A stretch of 33,879 bases of DNA from Collinsella sp. (GCA_018382295.1 JAGZQF010000016.1:1-33879); one strand, 5' to 3'. Positions 23,082 to 32,230 are shown, counted from the stretch's first letter. Numbers and translations: made by a program. The notes: generated by a model not told the origin, from the letters alone.

Positions 23082-23765
23082 TTGGATAGCGAACAGTTCA
23101 AACAAGAAGCTGAGAAAATAGAACAAAGCCTGAGTGCCTTGAGAGTCGCCGAGCGCAATGCAGTGATTCCCTTCATGAACGTCGACTTTACCCAATGGGA
23201 TCTATATCTGGCATCCTCCTCTGAGTATGCGATGAGACTGATAGACGGATTCATCTCCATGCTCGAGTCGAGGAATCTTGTTTGCGTCGCCCAGCTTCTC
23301 CGCGCACAGGTTGGAGTCTGCCTGCGGACATTCGCATTATTCGCCGCCGAAGACCAGGATGACTTTCTCAAGCAGGTGTTTCAAGGTGTGCCTGTGAACA
23401 AGCTGAAAGATTTCTCGGGTGAGAAGATGTCCGATGGAAGACTTCAAGACTTACTCGAGAAGTTCGATCCAAAGGTAAAAGATGTATACAAGGTGACGTC
23501 TGGATTCGTCCACTTCTCCATTGATATTCTGCCGAGCATGGGTGTGCCTGGGGAGGGCTATGAGGTCGAGTTTAATTTTGGAGCCGAGCCCAACGAGAGA
23601 AACAATGCGCCTCTCGTGGAATGCGGCAAGGCGTTCTGCCACTATGTCGACCTGCATCTCCAGATGCTCCATAAGGTGATTGCTTCGGATGAATGGTATG
23701 CCGATCGATTCCGTATCGATTCCGATGGTCCTGCAGACGAGGCCTCGAAAAGCGAGAAGGTGTAG
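23082..23765 (+). CDS. Helical protein of unknown function
   Basis: This is a 227-residue predicted soluble, almost wholly helical protein from a TTG start at 23082. No ATG fits the N-terminal helix (DSEQFKQEAEKIEQSLSALR). Features are LLRAQVGVCLRTFALFAAE, then GEKMSDGRLQDLLEKF and VYKVTSGFVHFSIDIL. An Arg-rich helix in the middle and a late S.FVHxS motif recall DUF5677/HEPN-like proteins, some of which sit in defence loci, but key HEPN residues are not clear. It is transcribed alone. GC content is visibly lower than the padR operon before it, so it may have been acquired. No function is assigned. Confidence 0.55.
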   Translation: MDSEQFKQEAEKIEQSLSALRVAERNAVIPFMNVDFTQWDLYLASSSEYAMRLIDGFISMLESRNLVCVAQLLRAQVGVCLRTFALFAAEDQDDFLKQVFQGVPVNKLKDFSGEKMSDGRLQDLLEKFDPKVKDVYKVTSGFVHFSIDILPSMGVPGEGYEVEFNFGAEPNERNNAPLVECGKAFCHYVDLHLQMLHKVIASDEWYADRFRIDSDGPADEASKSEKV

Positions 23766-24017
23766 GTCGAACGCATTGACGCTGCCTTGACAGCATCCCG
23801 ATATGATAACGAATGGGAGGTTCCCTGCGAAATGTGCGCCTCTGTATATTCTCGCTAGGACGCCCTCGACCGATAAGGCATCGTTGAGTTCAATTTGAGT
23901 TCAGCTCGGGTGCCTGAAAATCGCCCAACTCTGATAAAAGGGGAGACGACGGTGCACCACGTAGACGAGAGGCTATGGAAGTGCACGATTTGATTATATT
24001 GGCGCGCTAAACCGCCC

Positions 24018-24240
24018 CGCTGCCCAACTTGAACTCCGCTCACGCGTGTATGGGGCTGCGAGAGGTAACGGCCTGCGGCCTCCTTTGTGTGCTCGATGAT
24101 ATCTTCGAGCATGCCGGGCATGGCGGAGACATTCGCTGCAATCCAGCCGTGTTCAAGCGCCGTTTCGGATAGGAGCGAGAGGGGGCTGTCTTGCCCGTTT
24201 CCCTTGCACCCGTAAAGATGGTTGACAGTTTGGGATCTCC
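24018..24240 (-). pseudogene. Archaeal-type AAA ATPase, remnant copy 2
   Basis: Reading leftward from about 24240, GDPKLSTIFTGA leads into a Walker A-like ARETGKTA, with E where G is expected. After a frameshift it continues LSLLSETALEHG, WIAANVSAMPGMLEDIIE, HTKEAAG and GVQVG, then homology ends. The middle piece matches the 6595-6540 part of remnant copy 1 closely at both DNA and protein level. This copy keeps the P-loop; copy 1 keeps the C-terminus. Confidence 0.65.
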
Positions 24241-24290
24241 CGGGTCTTTAGCTTTTACCGTGCTAGATGCCTCATGGAAACTGTTGGACT

Positions 24291-24338
24291 TTAATCAGAC
24301 AGACCCAGCATGTCGTTTTCCTCCATGAGGACATCGGC
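24291..24338 (-). pseudogene. Topoisomerase subunit A 3'-end fragment
   Basis: The 48 bases read ADVLMEENDMLGLSD then stop. They resemble the last codons of the window's own parC (GALMKENDMPSLFD, 6817-6864), with about 40 of 48 bases identical by hand alignment. The match is too specific to be chance, but the fragment is short. It is followed on the minus strand by ATPase remnant copy 2, as parC is followed by copy 1. Confidence 0.5.
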
Positions 24339-24797
24339 TAAAACCGCAACACCTATGCTTGTTTAAGCAAACTTCCTGATAGTCGTGGAGCTGCTGTAGC
24401 CCGACATGCAGGACATCGCTCGGCTTAAACACCGGATGCCGCATCCGCGAAACGAGTTGCGGTGCACCCTGTTCCAAAAGGTTGCCAAGTACCATGGCGT
24501 GAGCGTTGGGGTAGCCATCATTCAGCGTGGATACATCCGGATGCGCATAGATCCAGACGATTCCAACGTTCTCGTATTTCCCGTGCAGGTAATCGAAGAG
24601 GGCAAGCGACGCCATACAGTTGCCGCCGACGGTCACGACTCTGTCGGGGTTTTCTGCCGTAAGCTTCCTCTGCGCATCCTGAATTCCCGCCAGGACTTCG
24701 TCCTCGGCACAGATGCGAACTGCCTCCCATTTCTCATGTCCAAGTTTTGGGACGCGTTTCGCAATGCCGAGTGGGACCCCTGGACAGTCGGATCACG
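24339..24797 (-). pseudogene. Arginase/agmatinase-family protein fragment
   Basis: An open frame contains VTVGGNCMASLALFDYL, then IVWIYAHPDVSTLNDGYPNA, HAMVLGNLL and VLHVGLQQLHDYQE. This is the ureohydrolase fold with the GG(D/N)C and DAHxD metal-binding motifs. The first Asp of DAHPD is Tyr here (WIYAHPD), so one manganese ligand is lost. The N-terminus ends at a stop near 24798 without a start codon, and the C-terminal third with the D-x-D motif is absent. It is a dead gene squeezed between a sensor kinase and the topoisomerase-tail fragment. Confidence 0.7.
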
Positions 24798-25932
24798 TGG
24801 TGGCCCCCTTTGAGAGGGTCACGAGCATGGTGGTCCCGTTCTCGGAACTTGCTTCGACCTCTACCGTGCCGCCGTGTAGGGCTGCAATCTCCCAAACAAG
24901 CGCTAGCCCGAGTCCTGCGCCGCCGTATGCCCTGCTGCGGGATTTATCTAGACGAAAGAACGGCTGGAAGATGCTCTCTCGGTACTGTTTGGGTATTCCC
25001 GGGCCCTCATCTTTGACTCGCAGGAGCACGTGGCTGTCGCTGTCGCTGATGGAGACGTTGACAGTCGAGCCGGGGCGGCTGTAACGGATGGCGTTTTCGA
25101 CCAGATTGAACACCAGCCGATAGAGGAGCGTATCACTTCCGATTGTCAAAGCGTCTCCAGCACAATTGAGGGCTATGCCCTTATTCTCGGCAAGTGGCGC
25201 AAGGTCGGTGAGGACCTCTTCGGACAAGGGACCGAGTTCAACATCGTCCTCGCAAGGAACGCTGCGGAGCTCACTCATCTCGAGTAATACCTTGGTCATT
25301 CGAGACATGCGCTCGGTTTGTTCTTGTAGCAGGCCGAGCAGCTCGGCTGTTTCGGGTTGCAAACCGGAGTGCTCGGAGATGAATAGTTCAATCTGTGCTT
25401 GCATAAGGGCGAGCGGGGTGCGCAGCTCGTGTGCGGCGTTGCCGGTAAACTGACGCTGTGCAGAGAACCCTTCGCCAAGACGGGCGATCATGTCGTTGAA
25501 AGAGGCGCTGCATCGTTGTAGCTCGGTGGGCACATCTTCACTGAGTCTGATTTCGCTTAGGTTGTCAGGCTGCACGCGCTCTACCTGGGCGGCGAAATCC
25601 CGTAGCGGTTTGAGTGCACGGCCGCTCACAAAGTATGCCAGCACGCCGCCAAGGAGTGTGACTCCAGCCGTGATGTACCAGGCTGTCGTGCCAAAAGACT
25701 CCTGTGCGTCGTTTACGACGATTGTGACCCTGTCATCGGGGACCGCTTTCGTCGGGTCGAACACCTGGGGCGAATCTTCGCCGGTTGCGTTAAAGGCCGA
25801 GATGTTACTGCCGATGGCATCCATGTAGCGCATGCCCGTATAGCCGACCAGGCAGTTCGTCAGCACGCACGCCGCACACGTGAGCAGTGCCGTCATAATC
25901 GTTATGCGCCATTGCAGCGAAAGCCTTTTCAT
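24793..25932 (-). CDS. Sensor histidine kinase
   Basis: This is a 379-residue protein. Membrane helices at about 10-33 and 85-106 enclose a short external sensor of about 50 residues. A HAMP-like linker follows (RALKPLRDFAAQVERV). The dimerisation domain has AAHELRTPLA with H168. The ATPase domain has NLVENAIRYS, DEGPGIP and GGAGLGLAL. It phosphorylates the regulator encoded upstream, whose stop overlaps its start (ATGA). The divergent redox operon at 26694 is the likely target, and the external sensor may read redox or metal stress; that is inference from position. Confidence 0.9.
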   Translation of the reverse strand: MKRLSLQWRITIMTALLTCAACVLTNCLVGYTGMRYMDAIGSNISAFNATGEDSPQVFDPTKAVPDDRVTIVVNDAQESFGTTAWYITAGVTLLGGVLAYFVSGRALKPLRDFAAQVERVQPDNLSEIRLSEDVPTELQRCSASFNDMIARLGEGFSAQRQFTGNAAHELRTPLALMQAQIELFISEHSGLQPETAELLGLLQEQTERMSRMTKVLLEMSELRSVPCEDDVELGPLSEEVLTDLAPLAENKGIALNCAGDALTIGSDTLLYRLVFNLVENAIRYSRPGSTVNVSISDSDSHVLLRVKDEGPGIPKQYRESIFQPFFRLDKSRSRAYGGAGLGLALVWEIAALHGGTVEVEASSENGTTMLVTLSKGATT

Positions 25933-26603
25933 TCGCTATCCTCCATAACGTAGCCCTCTCCAATCCGATTGCGAATCGGGTCGTATCCCAAAGCGCTGCG
26001 TAGCTTTTTGCGGAGTGACGAGATATGAACGCGGGTTGCGTTGCTAAAGCTGTTTACGCTGCTATCCCAAACGTGCTCGATAAGCTCCTCTTGACTTACC
26101 GGACGCCCCTGATTAAGCATCAGGTATTCCAAGATTCCCGTTTCCTTGCGCGTAAGAGATAGGGCCTCGCTGTCCACGGAAGCGATGCGCGCCTTGGTGT
26201 CAAAGCTGAGCTTTCCGCAGGTTAAAACTACGTCGCTTTGTGTAAAGCGTCTGAGGGTAAGGCTGCGGATCCTTGCCGCAAGCTCGTCCAGATGAAACGG
26301 CTTGGTGAGGTAATCGTTGGCGCCGGCATCGAGTCCGGCGACTTTATCGGATACTTCGCCACGCGCGGACAGAATCAGCACCTTGGTCTCGCAGTCGGTT
26401 TTCCTAAGTTCCCTGAGTACGGTCATGCCGTCGATACGGGGAAGGTTGAGGTCGAGTATCACGAGGTCGAAGGCCTCAACGTCCAGTAGGTCGAGCGCCT
26501 CCTGTCCGTCGTGACAGCAGTCGACACTGTACGCCAAGTTCCGCAAGCTGCGCGCGATTGCGTCGCACAGCGCCCGCTCGTCCTCGACGATCAAAATACG
26601 CAT
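25929..26603 (-). CDS. OmpR/PhoB-family response regulator
   Basis: This is a 224-residue protein from ATG 26603 (AAGGAGA six bases before). The receiver domain has the acidic pair VEDE, phosphoacceptor D51 in VILDLNLP, the conserved Thr/Ser replaced in LILSAR, and the Lys in LTKPFHLDEL. The C-terminal winged helix has SLTRKETGILEYLMLNQGRP, then RVHISSLRKKL. It is translationally coupled to the kinase gene and divergent from the CXXC-peptide/polyferredoxin/TlpA operon. Confidence 0.9.
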   Translation of the reverse strand: MRILIVEDERALCDAIARSLRNLAYSVDCCHDGQEALDLLDVEAFDLVILDLNLPRIDGMTVLRELRKTDCETKVLILSARGEVSDKVAGLDAGANDYLTKPFHLDELAARIRSLTLRRFTQSDVVLTCGKLSFDTKARIASVDSEALSLTRKETGILEYLMLNQGRPVSQEELIEHVWDSSVNSFSNATRVHISSLRKKLRSALGYDPIRNRIGEGYVMEDSE

Positions 26604-26693
26604 AACAGTCTCCTTGCACATTTCAAATCGCGCTTAACACGGATTTTATAGCCGATATGGTCCAATGGTCGCGTAACGAAAGGAGTGGTCAGG
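26604..26693. promoter_or_regulatory. Divergent control region of the two-component and redox operons
   Basis: These 90 AT-richer bases separate the response-regulator start and the CXXC peptide start. TATAAAAT on the minus strand (about 26651-26644) is a good -10 for the regulator operon. No -35 or direct-repeat OmpR-type site could be fixed by eye. Confidence 0.4.
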
Positions 26694-26840
26694 TTGTTCA
26701 AAGCGGTAAAACCCGTGGTACAGGTCGCTTTGTTGATCGTCGGAATTGCCATGGTGTGCTTTGGCGTTATGCGTGGCGAGGCAGATGCCGTGCTGGCCAA
26801 AGCGATTAGGCTGTGCTTGGAGTGTATCGGAATTGGATAA
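26694..26840 (+). CDS. CD1871A-family CXXC-motif small membrane protein
   Basis: A 48-residue frame starts at TTG 26694, eight bases after AAAGGAG. It has one membrane helix (VVQVALLIVGIAMVCFGVMR), then GEADAVLAKAIRLCLECIGIG at the end. RGE....KA...CLECIGIG is the hallmark of the CD1871A-type peptides that precede polyferredoxins in anaerobic Firmicutes and Coriobacteriia. The terminal CxEC pair could carry electrons or bind metal. It overlaps the polyferredoxin start by eight bases. Confidence 0.8.
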   Translation: MFKAVKPVVQVALLIVGIAMVCFGVMRGEADAVLAKAIRLCLECIGIG

Positions 26841-27735
26841 AAGAGAAAACACTGCGTCGCATGTTTTGGCTCGATTTCGCGGATTCATTCAGGCGGCGGC
26901 GACGCTCGTCACCAACATTCACCTGCCAAACTTTGCCAAAGGCGGCATCTATTAGGGCGCGGGAAAAACAGTCTGCGTACCTGGACTTAATTGCTATTCG
27001 TGCCCCGCGGCATCGGGTGCGTGCCCCATCGGGTCGTTCCAGTCGGTGGTAGGTTCATCCAAGTTCAACTTTTCTTACTATGTTACCGGTACGCTCATTT
27101 TGCTCGGCGTGCTGCTGGGACGCTTTGTATGCGGCTTTCTGTGCCCGTTTGGCTGGCTACAAGAGCTGCTTCACAAGATTCCCGGCAAAAAGTTCTCCAC
27201 GAAAAAGCTTAAGCCGCTCACGTACATCAAGTACGTCGTGCTGCTGTTTGCCGTGGTATTGCTGCCTGTGCTGGTGGTCAACGATCTGGGGATGGGCGAC
27301 CCGTTCTTTTGCAAGTACATCTGTCCACAGGGTGTGCTCGAGGGCGCCATTCCGCTGGCCATTGCCAACGCCGGCATTCGATCTGCGCTGGGGCAGCTCT
27401 TTACCTGGAAACTTGCCGTTCTCATTGCCGTGGTAGTGCTGAGCGTTTTGTTCTATCGCCCCTTCTGCAAATGGATTTGCCCGCTCGGCGCATTCTATGC
27501 GCTTATGAATAGGGTGTCCCTACTGGGGATTCGGGTTGACGCATGCAAATGTGTCTCGTGCGGCAAGTGCTCAAAGGTTTGTCAGATGGACGTTGATGTG
27601 GTCCGCGCACCCAATCATGCCGAATGCATCCGGTGCGGAAAGTGCATCGGGGCCTGTCCCGTCGATGCCATTAGCTATCGCTATGGCCTGGATGTGTCGG
27701 CGGAAAAGCTCCCCTTGACCGCCGATAAAAAGTAA
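26833..27735 (+). pseudogene. NapH/NosR-like membrane polyferredoxin with an in-frame amber codon
   Basis: From TTG 26833 the frame reads LDKRENTASHVLARFRGFIQ, then NIHLPNFAKGGIY, then TAG at 26953 (codon 41). It continues in the same frame with GAGKTVCVPGLNCYSCPAAS and GACPIGSFQSVVGSSKFNF, three membrane helices, the CGFLCPFGW and CKYICPQGV and CKWICPLGA motifs, and two ferredoxin CxxCxxCxxxC clusters (CVSCGKCSKVC, CIRCGKCIGACP). Relatives have Gln at the amber position. About 300 residues are otherwise intact. It would move electrons across the membrane to the TlpA-like partner. A GTG at 27046 could give a shorter product lacking the first helix and cysteine pair. Confidence 0.75.
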
Positions 27736-27764
27736 ACAAGCTTCGACAAAACGGAGGAACGACT

Positions 27765-28736
27765 ATGAAGCTTTCTAAGATTGCGGCCCTGTTTATGGTG
27801 CCGGTGCTGGCCTTGTGTCTTGTGGCGTGCTCGGCACCTGGCGGCAATGCGAGCGAATCTGCGAGCTCCGATCCTAAGATCGCAGAACTCACTGCGCAGA
27901 AGCCGGCCAATGCCGACGAGGCCGCCGAGCTGTATGCGAAGCTCATGCAGAAGGAGAACGAGATCTTTTCGAGTGATAACGCGCTGTGGGAAAAGGTATT
28001 CAATGCGGCAAATAAAGACTCGGCAATGATTGAGGACGGCAGCAATTACGGCGATTTCCTGCTCAAGACCATCGACGGCGCCAAGGATGAGTTCACGGCG
28101 GATGAGCTCAAGACGCTCAAGGCCGGTGCACAGCAGATCAAGGAGATCGAGGACAAGCTCGAGAGCCTGGAGAAGGAGTTCCCCGGCTGTGGAAGCACGC
28201 CGAGTGCAGGCGAGAGCGTCGACGCTTCGACCGCTGGCATGACGGCTGGTGCCAATGCTTCGAACGAGGCGACGAAGTTCCCCAGCTTTACGGGCAAGGA
28301 CCTGGATGGCAACGACGTGAACAGCGACGAGCTGTTCTCTAAGAACAAGGTCACCGTCATGAACTTCTGGTTCACTACTTGCAAGCCGTGCGTGGGCGAG
28401 CTGGGCGATCTTGAGAAACTGAATCAGGAGCTTGCCAAGAAGGGCGGCCAGGTCGTGGGCGTCAATTCCTTTACGCTCGATGGCAACAAGGGCGAGATTG
28501 CAGATGCCAAGGACGTGCTGAGCAAGAAGGGCGTGACGTATAAGAACATCTGGTTCAAGTCGGATAGCGAGGCCGGTAAGTTCACGTCAAATTTGTTCTC
28601 GTTCCCGACAACGTATGTCATCGATCAGAATGGCAACATCGTAGGGGAGCCCATCGTGGGAGCCATCAGCTCCGCCGAGCAGCGCGCTGCACTCAACAAA
28701 CTTATCGACCAGGCGATTGCGAATAGCGAGCAGTAG
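27765..28736 (+). CDS. TlpA-like thiol-disulfide redoxin lipoprotein
   Basis: This is a 323-residue protein. Signal peptide and lipobox LVAC give lipidated C22. A charged helical region (about 40-140) follows, then a linker. A TlpA/thioredoxin-like domain (about 165-320) has NFWFTTCKPCVGEL with redox C206 and C209, and the cis-proline segment FPTTYVIDQNG. It acts outside the membrane, reducing or oxidising thiols with electrons expected from the polyferredoxin encoded just upstream (30-base gap). The unusual feature is the extra N-terminal helical domain. Confidence 0.85.
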   Translation: MKLSKIAALFMVPVLALCLVACSAPGGNASESASSDPKIAELTAQKPANADEAAELYAKLMQKENEIFSSDNALWEKVFNAANKDSAMIEDGSNYGDFLLKTIDGAKDEFTADELKTLKAGAQQIKEIEDKLESLEKEFPGCGSTPSAGESVDASTAGMTAGANASNEATKFPSFTGKDLDGNDVNSDELFSKNKVTVMNFWFTTCKPCVGELGDLEKLNQELAKKGGQVVGVNSFTLDGNKGEIADAKDVLSKKGVTYKNIWFKSDSEAGKFTSNLFSFPTTYVIDQNGNIVGEPIVGAISSAEQRAALNKLIDQAIANSEQ

Positions 28737-28815
28737 AAAACGCGTAAAGCATGGCGAGGATTGCGCGCCGCTGTGCAGAGTAGTCCGCTGCCTTTCAAGA
28801 TAATCTCCACCATAC

Positions 28816-28843
28816 AGAGGTCCCGCTCGGGACCTCTTCTTTT
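28816..28843 (+). terminator. Terminator of the redox operon
   Basis: AGAGGTCCCG and CGGGACCTCT form a perfect 10-bp stem with a two-base loop, followed by TCTTTT. It lies 80 bases after the TlpA-like gene. The rest of 28737-28957 holds nothing recognised. Confidence 0.9.
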
Positions 28844-28990
28844 AGGCGCCGTCCCGTTCGTTTTTTGGCGCGGTTCCCTACATTCCTCACTGGTTCCGGC
28901 AAAAAATGGGGATAGAGTAGGACAAACGCGTCGAATACGAACGGCGGGGGAGAGCGGGTGAACGTGCCCGCGTGGGAGAGGTTGCCGTCC

Positions 28991-31900
28991 ATGCTGGAGC
29001 TCAAAGGTATTTGCAAAAGGTACGTTACGCAGTCGTTTACGCAGGTGGCGCTCGACAACGTAAGCCTGTCTTTTCGCGATAACGAGTTCGTGGCCATTCT
29101 GGGTCCCTCGGGCTCGGGCAAAACGACGATGCTCAACGTTATCGGCGGACTCGACCACTTTGATTCTGGCGACCTGCTGATTGACGGCATCTCGACCAAG
29201 GACTTCCGCGACCGCGATTGGGATGCCTACCGCAACAACCGCATCGGCTTTGTGTTCCAAAGCTATAACCTCATTCCGCATCAGACCATTTTGGAAAACG
29301 TGGAGCTGGCGCTCACGCTCACGGGCGTGGGGCATGCCGAGCGTCGCCAGCGTGCGCGCGAGGCGTTGGAGAAAGTCGGCTTGGGCGAGCACGTTAACAA
29401 GCGCCCGAGCCAGCTATCGGGCGGGCAGATGCAGCGCGTGGCCATTGCCCGCGCCCTGATCAATGACCCTGAGATCGTCCTTGCCGACGAGCCGACTGGC
29501 GCTTTGGATTCAACGACATCCGTGCAGGTTATGGATTTGCTCAAAGAAGTTGCGCGCGACCGTCTGGTCATCATGGTCACGCACAATCCCGACCTGGCAT
29601 ACCAATACGCCACGCGCATCGTCAACCTGGCGGACGGCAAGATCACCGATGATTCCGATCCTTTCGATGTCGCTGACGCCACGCGCCGCGAGGCCAAGCC
29701 TACGCGCAAAACCTCGATGAGCTTTGTGACGGCGCTGGGGCTTTCTGCCCGAAACCTCATGACCAAGAAGGGCCGCACGGCCATGACGGCCTTTGCGGGC
29801 TCGATTGGCATTATCGGTATCGCGGCGATTCTGGCGCTGTCCAACGGCGTAAACGGCTACATCAAAAAGGTCGAGGAGGATACGCTCTCGAGCTACCCAC
29901 TCACCATTTCCAAGCAGGATTACGACCTGTCGTCCATGATGGGCGGACAGGGGGCTGCGGATGATGACTCGCCTGAAAACGTGGATTCGTCCGACGACAG
30001 TGCCGAAACCGATAAGATTCCCGTGGTCACGGCCGTAAAGGATATGTTTGCGAGCGTTAAGTCCAACGACATGACGAGCTTTAAGGCATGGCTTGACGAC
30101 GGCGGCGACGGTATCGACAAAGAGGTCAACGCCATTCAGTACGGCTACGGTGTATCGCCGGTTGTCTATCGTGCCGGCAAGGGCGATGAGAAGCCTGTCC
30201 GGCTGGTGCCCAACGCCATGACCGAGGCCATGAGCGGAGGCGCGAGCTCGGCGGCAACGGTGAGCATGGAATCCATGGGAACCTCGGTCTTTAACGAGAT
30301 GATTGACGACCAGAGCCTGCTCGACAGCCAGTACGATGTCGTCGCCGGTCATTGGCCCACGTCTGCCAACGAAGCCGTGATGGTGCTTTCGAGCCGTGGC
30401 ACGGTGGGCGACTATACGCTCTACAGCATCGGCGCGCTGGATATCAATGAGCTCAACGATCTGGTAAACAGCGCTATGACGGCTGACGGTGGGGTCGAAA
30501 CGCCCGAGACCGGCACCGACTTTACCTACGACGACGCGCTGTCCACGACGTTTAAGGTGCTGTCGCCGGCCGATGCGTATCGCAAAAACGAAGAGACCGG
30601 CATATGGACCGACATGTCTGGTGATGCCGACTTTATGGCCGCCAAGGTTGCCGACGGTATCGACGTGCACATTGTGGGCGTGGTGAGACCTAACGAGACG
30701 GCCAATGCGAGTGCGTTGTCTCCGGGCATTGCCTATACGCATGCGCTGACTCGCCAGCTTATGGAGCGCGCCGCCGATTCGCAGATTGTGCAGGAGCAAC
30801 TTGTCCACCCCGAGACGGATGTCTTTACGGGCAAAACCTTCGACGAACTGCAAGGCGAGGCCAAGCAAGGCGTTGATCTGGGCAGCATGTTCAGTGTGGA
30901 CGAGGCGGCGCTCAAGAGCGCGTTCTCGTTCGATACCTCCGCGCTCTCGGGTGTTGCCGGCGGTATGGACCTGTCGGGTCTTGACTTGTCCGGGCTGGAC
31001 ATTGACCTTTCGGGCGTTGGCAAGGACATCGACTTCGGCGATATCATGGCAAAAGCGCCAACCCCAGATTTCTCGGGTATCTTTGACGGTCTGGAACTCA
31101 CGCCCGAGCAAATGCAGCAGGTGGGAACACTAGCCAACCAGCTGTTTGAGGGCTTTTTGCAGTCTGATCAGTTTAAGGCGCTGTCGCCCGATGATCTTAA
31201 GGACGCGTCAAAGCTTGCTGCCGCATTCTCGGCGTATCTTGAGAGTGATACGGCAGCCCAGCAAATCCTGGCCCAGCTCAAAGCGCTCGGCGGCGATGCC
31301 CTGGCCGAGCGCCTGCAGCAGGCGATGACCGACTATGTGCAAAAGCAGCTGGCTCCGTATCTGCAGCAGGCTATGGATCAGGTGATGAAGTCGATCAGCG
31401 ATCAGATTGCGGCGACGGTGTCAGCTCAGCTCAGGGCAGGCGCAGCAGGGCTCATGGGCCAGATGGCGACGCAGATGTCGTCGAGTTTTGCTAACCTGGC
31501 GAGCGCCATGCGCGTGGATGCGAGTGCCTTTGCTCATGCCATCCATTTCAACATGGACGCCGAGGACCTGAGCTCGCTCATGATGAGCTATGCCAAGGCT
31601 TCGAAGCTCACCTATGATAACAATCTGGCCACACTGGGCTATGCGGACGAGGCCGATCCCATCTCGGTTAAGATTTTCCCGCGCGACTTTGAGGCCAAGG
31701 AGCGCGTACTCGATCACATCGATGCGTACAACAAGCAGGTCAAAGCCGCTGGCCACGATGATCGGGCAATTTCGTACACAGACTACATGGGCATCATCAT
31801 GGGTTCGGTGACCGACATCGTGAACACCATCAGCTTGGTGCTCATCGCATTCGTGAGTATCAGCCTGGTGGTGAGCTCCATCATGATCGGCATCATCACC

Positions 31901-32230
31901 TACATCAGCGTACTGGAGCGCAAGAAGGAGATCGGCATCCTGCGCGCGATCGGCGCATCGAAGCGCAACGTGGCCAACGTATTCAATGCCGAGACCTTTA
32001 TCGAAGGCCTCATCGCCGGCGTTTTTGCCATCGCCGTCGTGGTGCTCGTGAGCCTCCCGGTCAATGCCTGGGCGCTTGCGACCAAGCAGGTTCCCAACCT
32101 GATGAGCCTGCCCGTTCAGGACGCGCTGGCGCTCATCGCGATCTCGGTGGTGCTGACGGTCGTCGCTGGCTTGCTGCCGGCCCGCAGCGCGTCTAAGAAA
32201 GACCCCGTAGAGGCTCTGCGCTCGGAATAA
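28991..32230 (+). CDS. MacB-like ABC transporter, ATPase-permease fusion
   Basis: This is a 1079-residue protein starting at ATG 28991 (MLELKGICKRY), nine bases after GGGAGAGG; a GTG at 28958 is possible but gives an atypical N-terminus. Residues 1-230 are the ATPase: Walker A GPSGSGKT (38-45), LSGGQ and VLADEPTGALD. A first membrane helix lies near 275-300. A large extracellular domain of about 570 residues follows, including a DLSGLDLSGLDIDLSG repeat, a glutamine-rich amphipathic stretch, and helices. FtsX-type helices close the protein (SLVLIAFVSISLVVSSIMIG; RKKEIGILRAIGASKRNV). MacB/LolCDE-type transporters extrude peptides or lipoproteins or transmit mechanical signals. The extra-long outer domain is typical of Gram-positive ABC exporters of unknown substrate. 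Confidence 0.9.
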   Translation: MLELKGICKRYVTQSFTQVALDNVSLSFRDNEFVAILGPSGSGKTTMLNVIGGLDHFDSGDLLIDGISTKDFRDRDWDAYRNNRIGFVFQSYNLIPHQTILENVELALTLTGVGHAERRQRAREALEKVGLGEHVNKRPSQLSGGQMQRVAIARALINDPEIVLADEPTGALDSTTSVQVMDLLKEVARDRLVIMVTHNPDLAYQYATRIVNLADGKITDDSDPFDVADATRREAKPTRKTSMSFVTALGLSARNLMTKKGRTAMTAFAGSIGIIGIAAILALSNGVNGYIKKVEEDTLSSYPLTISKQDYDLSSMMGGQGAADDDSPENVDSSDDSAETDKIPVVTAVKDMFASVKSNDMTSFKAWLDDGGDGIDKEVNAIQYGYGVSPVVYRAGKGDEKPVRLVPNAMTEAMSGGASSAATVSMESMGTSVFNEMIDDQSLLDSQYDVVAGHWPTSANEAVMVLSSRGTVGDYTLYSIGALDINELNDLVNSAMTADGGVETPETGTDFTYDDALSTTFKVLSPADAYRKNEETGIWTDMSGDADFMAAKVADGIDVHIVGVVRPNETANASALSPGIAYTHALTRQLMERAADSQIVQEQLVHPETDVFTGKTFDELQGEAKQGVDLGSMFSVDEAALKSAFSFDTSALSGVAGGMDLSGLDLSGLDIDLSGVGKDIDFGDIMAKAPTPDFSGIFDGLELTPEQMQQVGTLANQLFEGFLQSDQFKALSPDDLKDASKLAAAFSAYLESDTAAQQILAQLKALGGDALAERLQQAMTDYVQKQLAPYLQQAMDQVMKSISDQIAATVSAQLRAGAAGLMGQMATQMSSSFANLASAMRVDASAFAHAIHFNMDAEDLSSLMMSYAKASKLTYDNNLATLGYADEADPISVKIFPRDFEAKERVLDHIDAYNKQVKAAGHDDRAISYTDYMGIIMGSVTDIVNTISLVLIAFVSISLVVSSIMIGIITYISVLERKKEIGILRAIGASKRNVANVFNAETFIEGLIAGVFAIAVVVLVSLPVNAWALATKQVPNLMSLPVQDALALIAISVVLTVVAGLLPARSASKKDPVEALRSE

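Noticed and set aside
29510..31111. 533-codon minus-strand frame inside the MacB-like gene
   Set aside because: Antisense shadow; histidine/arginine-rich composition typical of the complement of GC-rich coding DNA.
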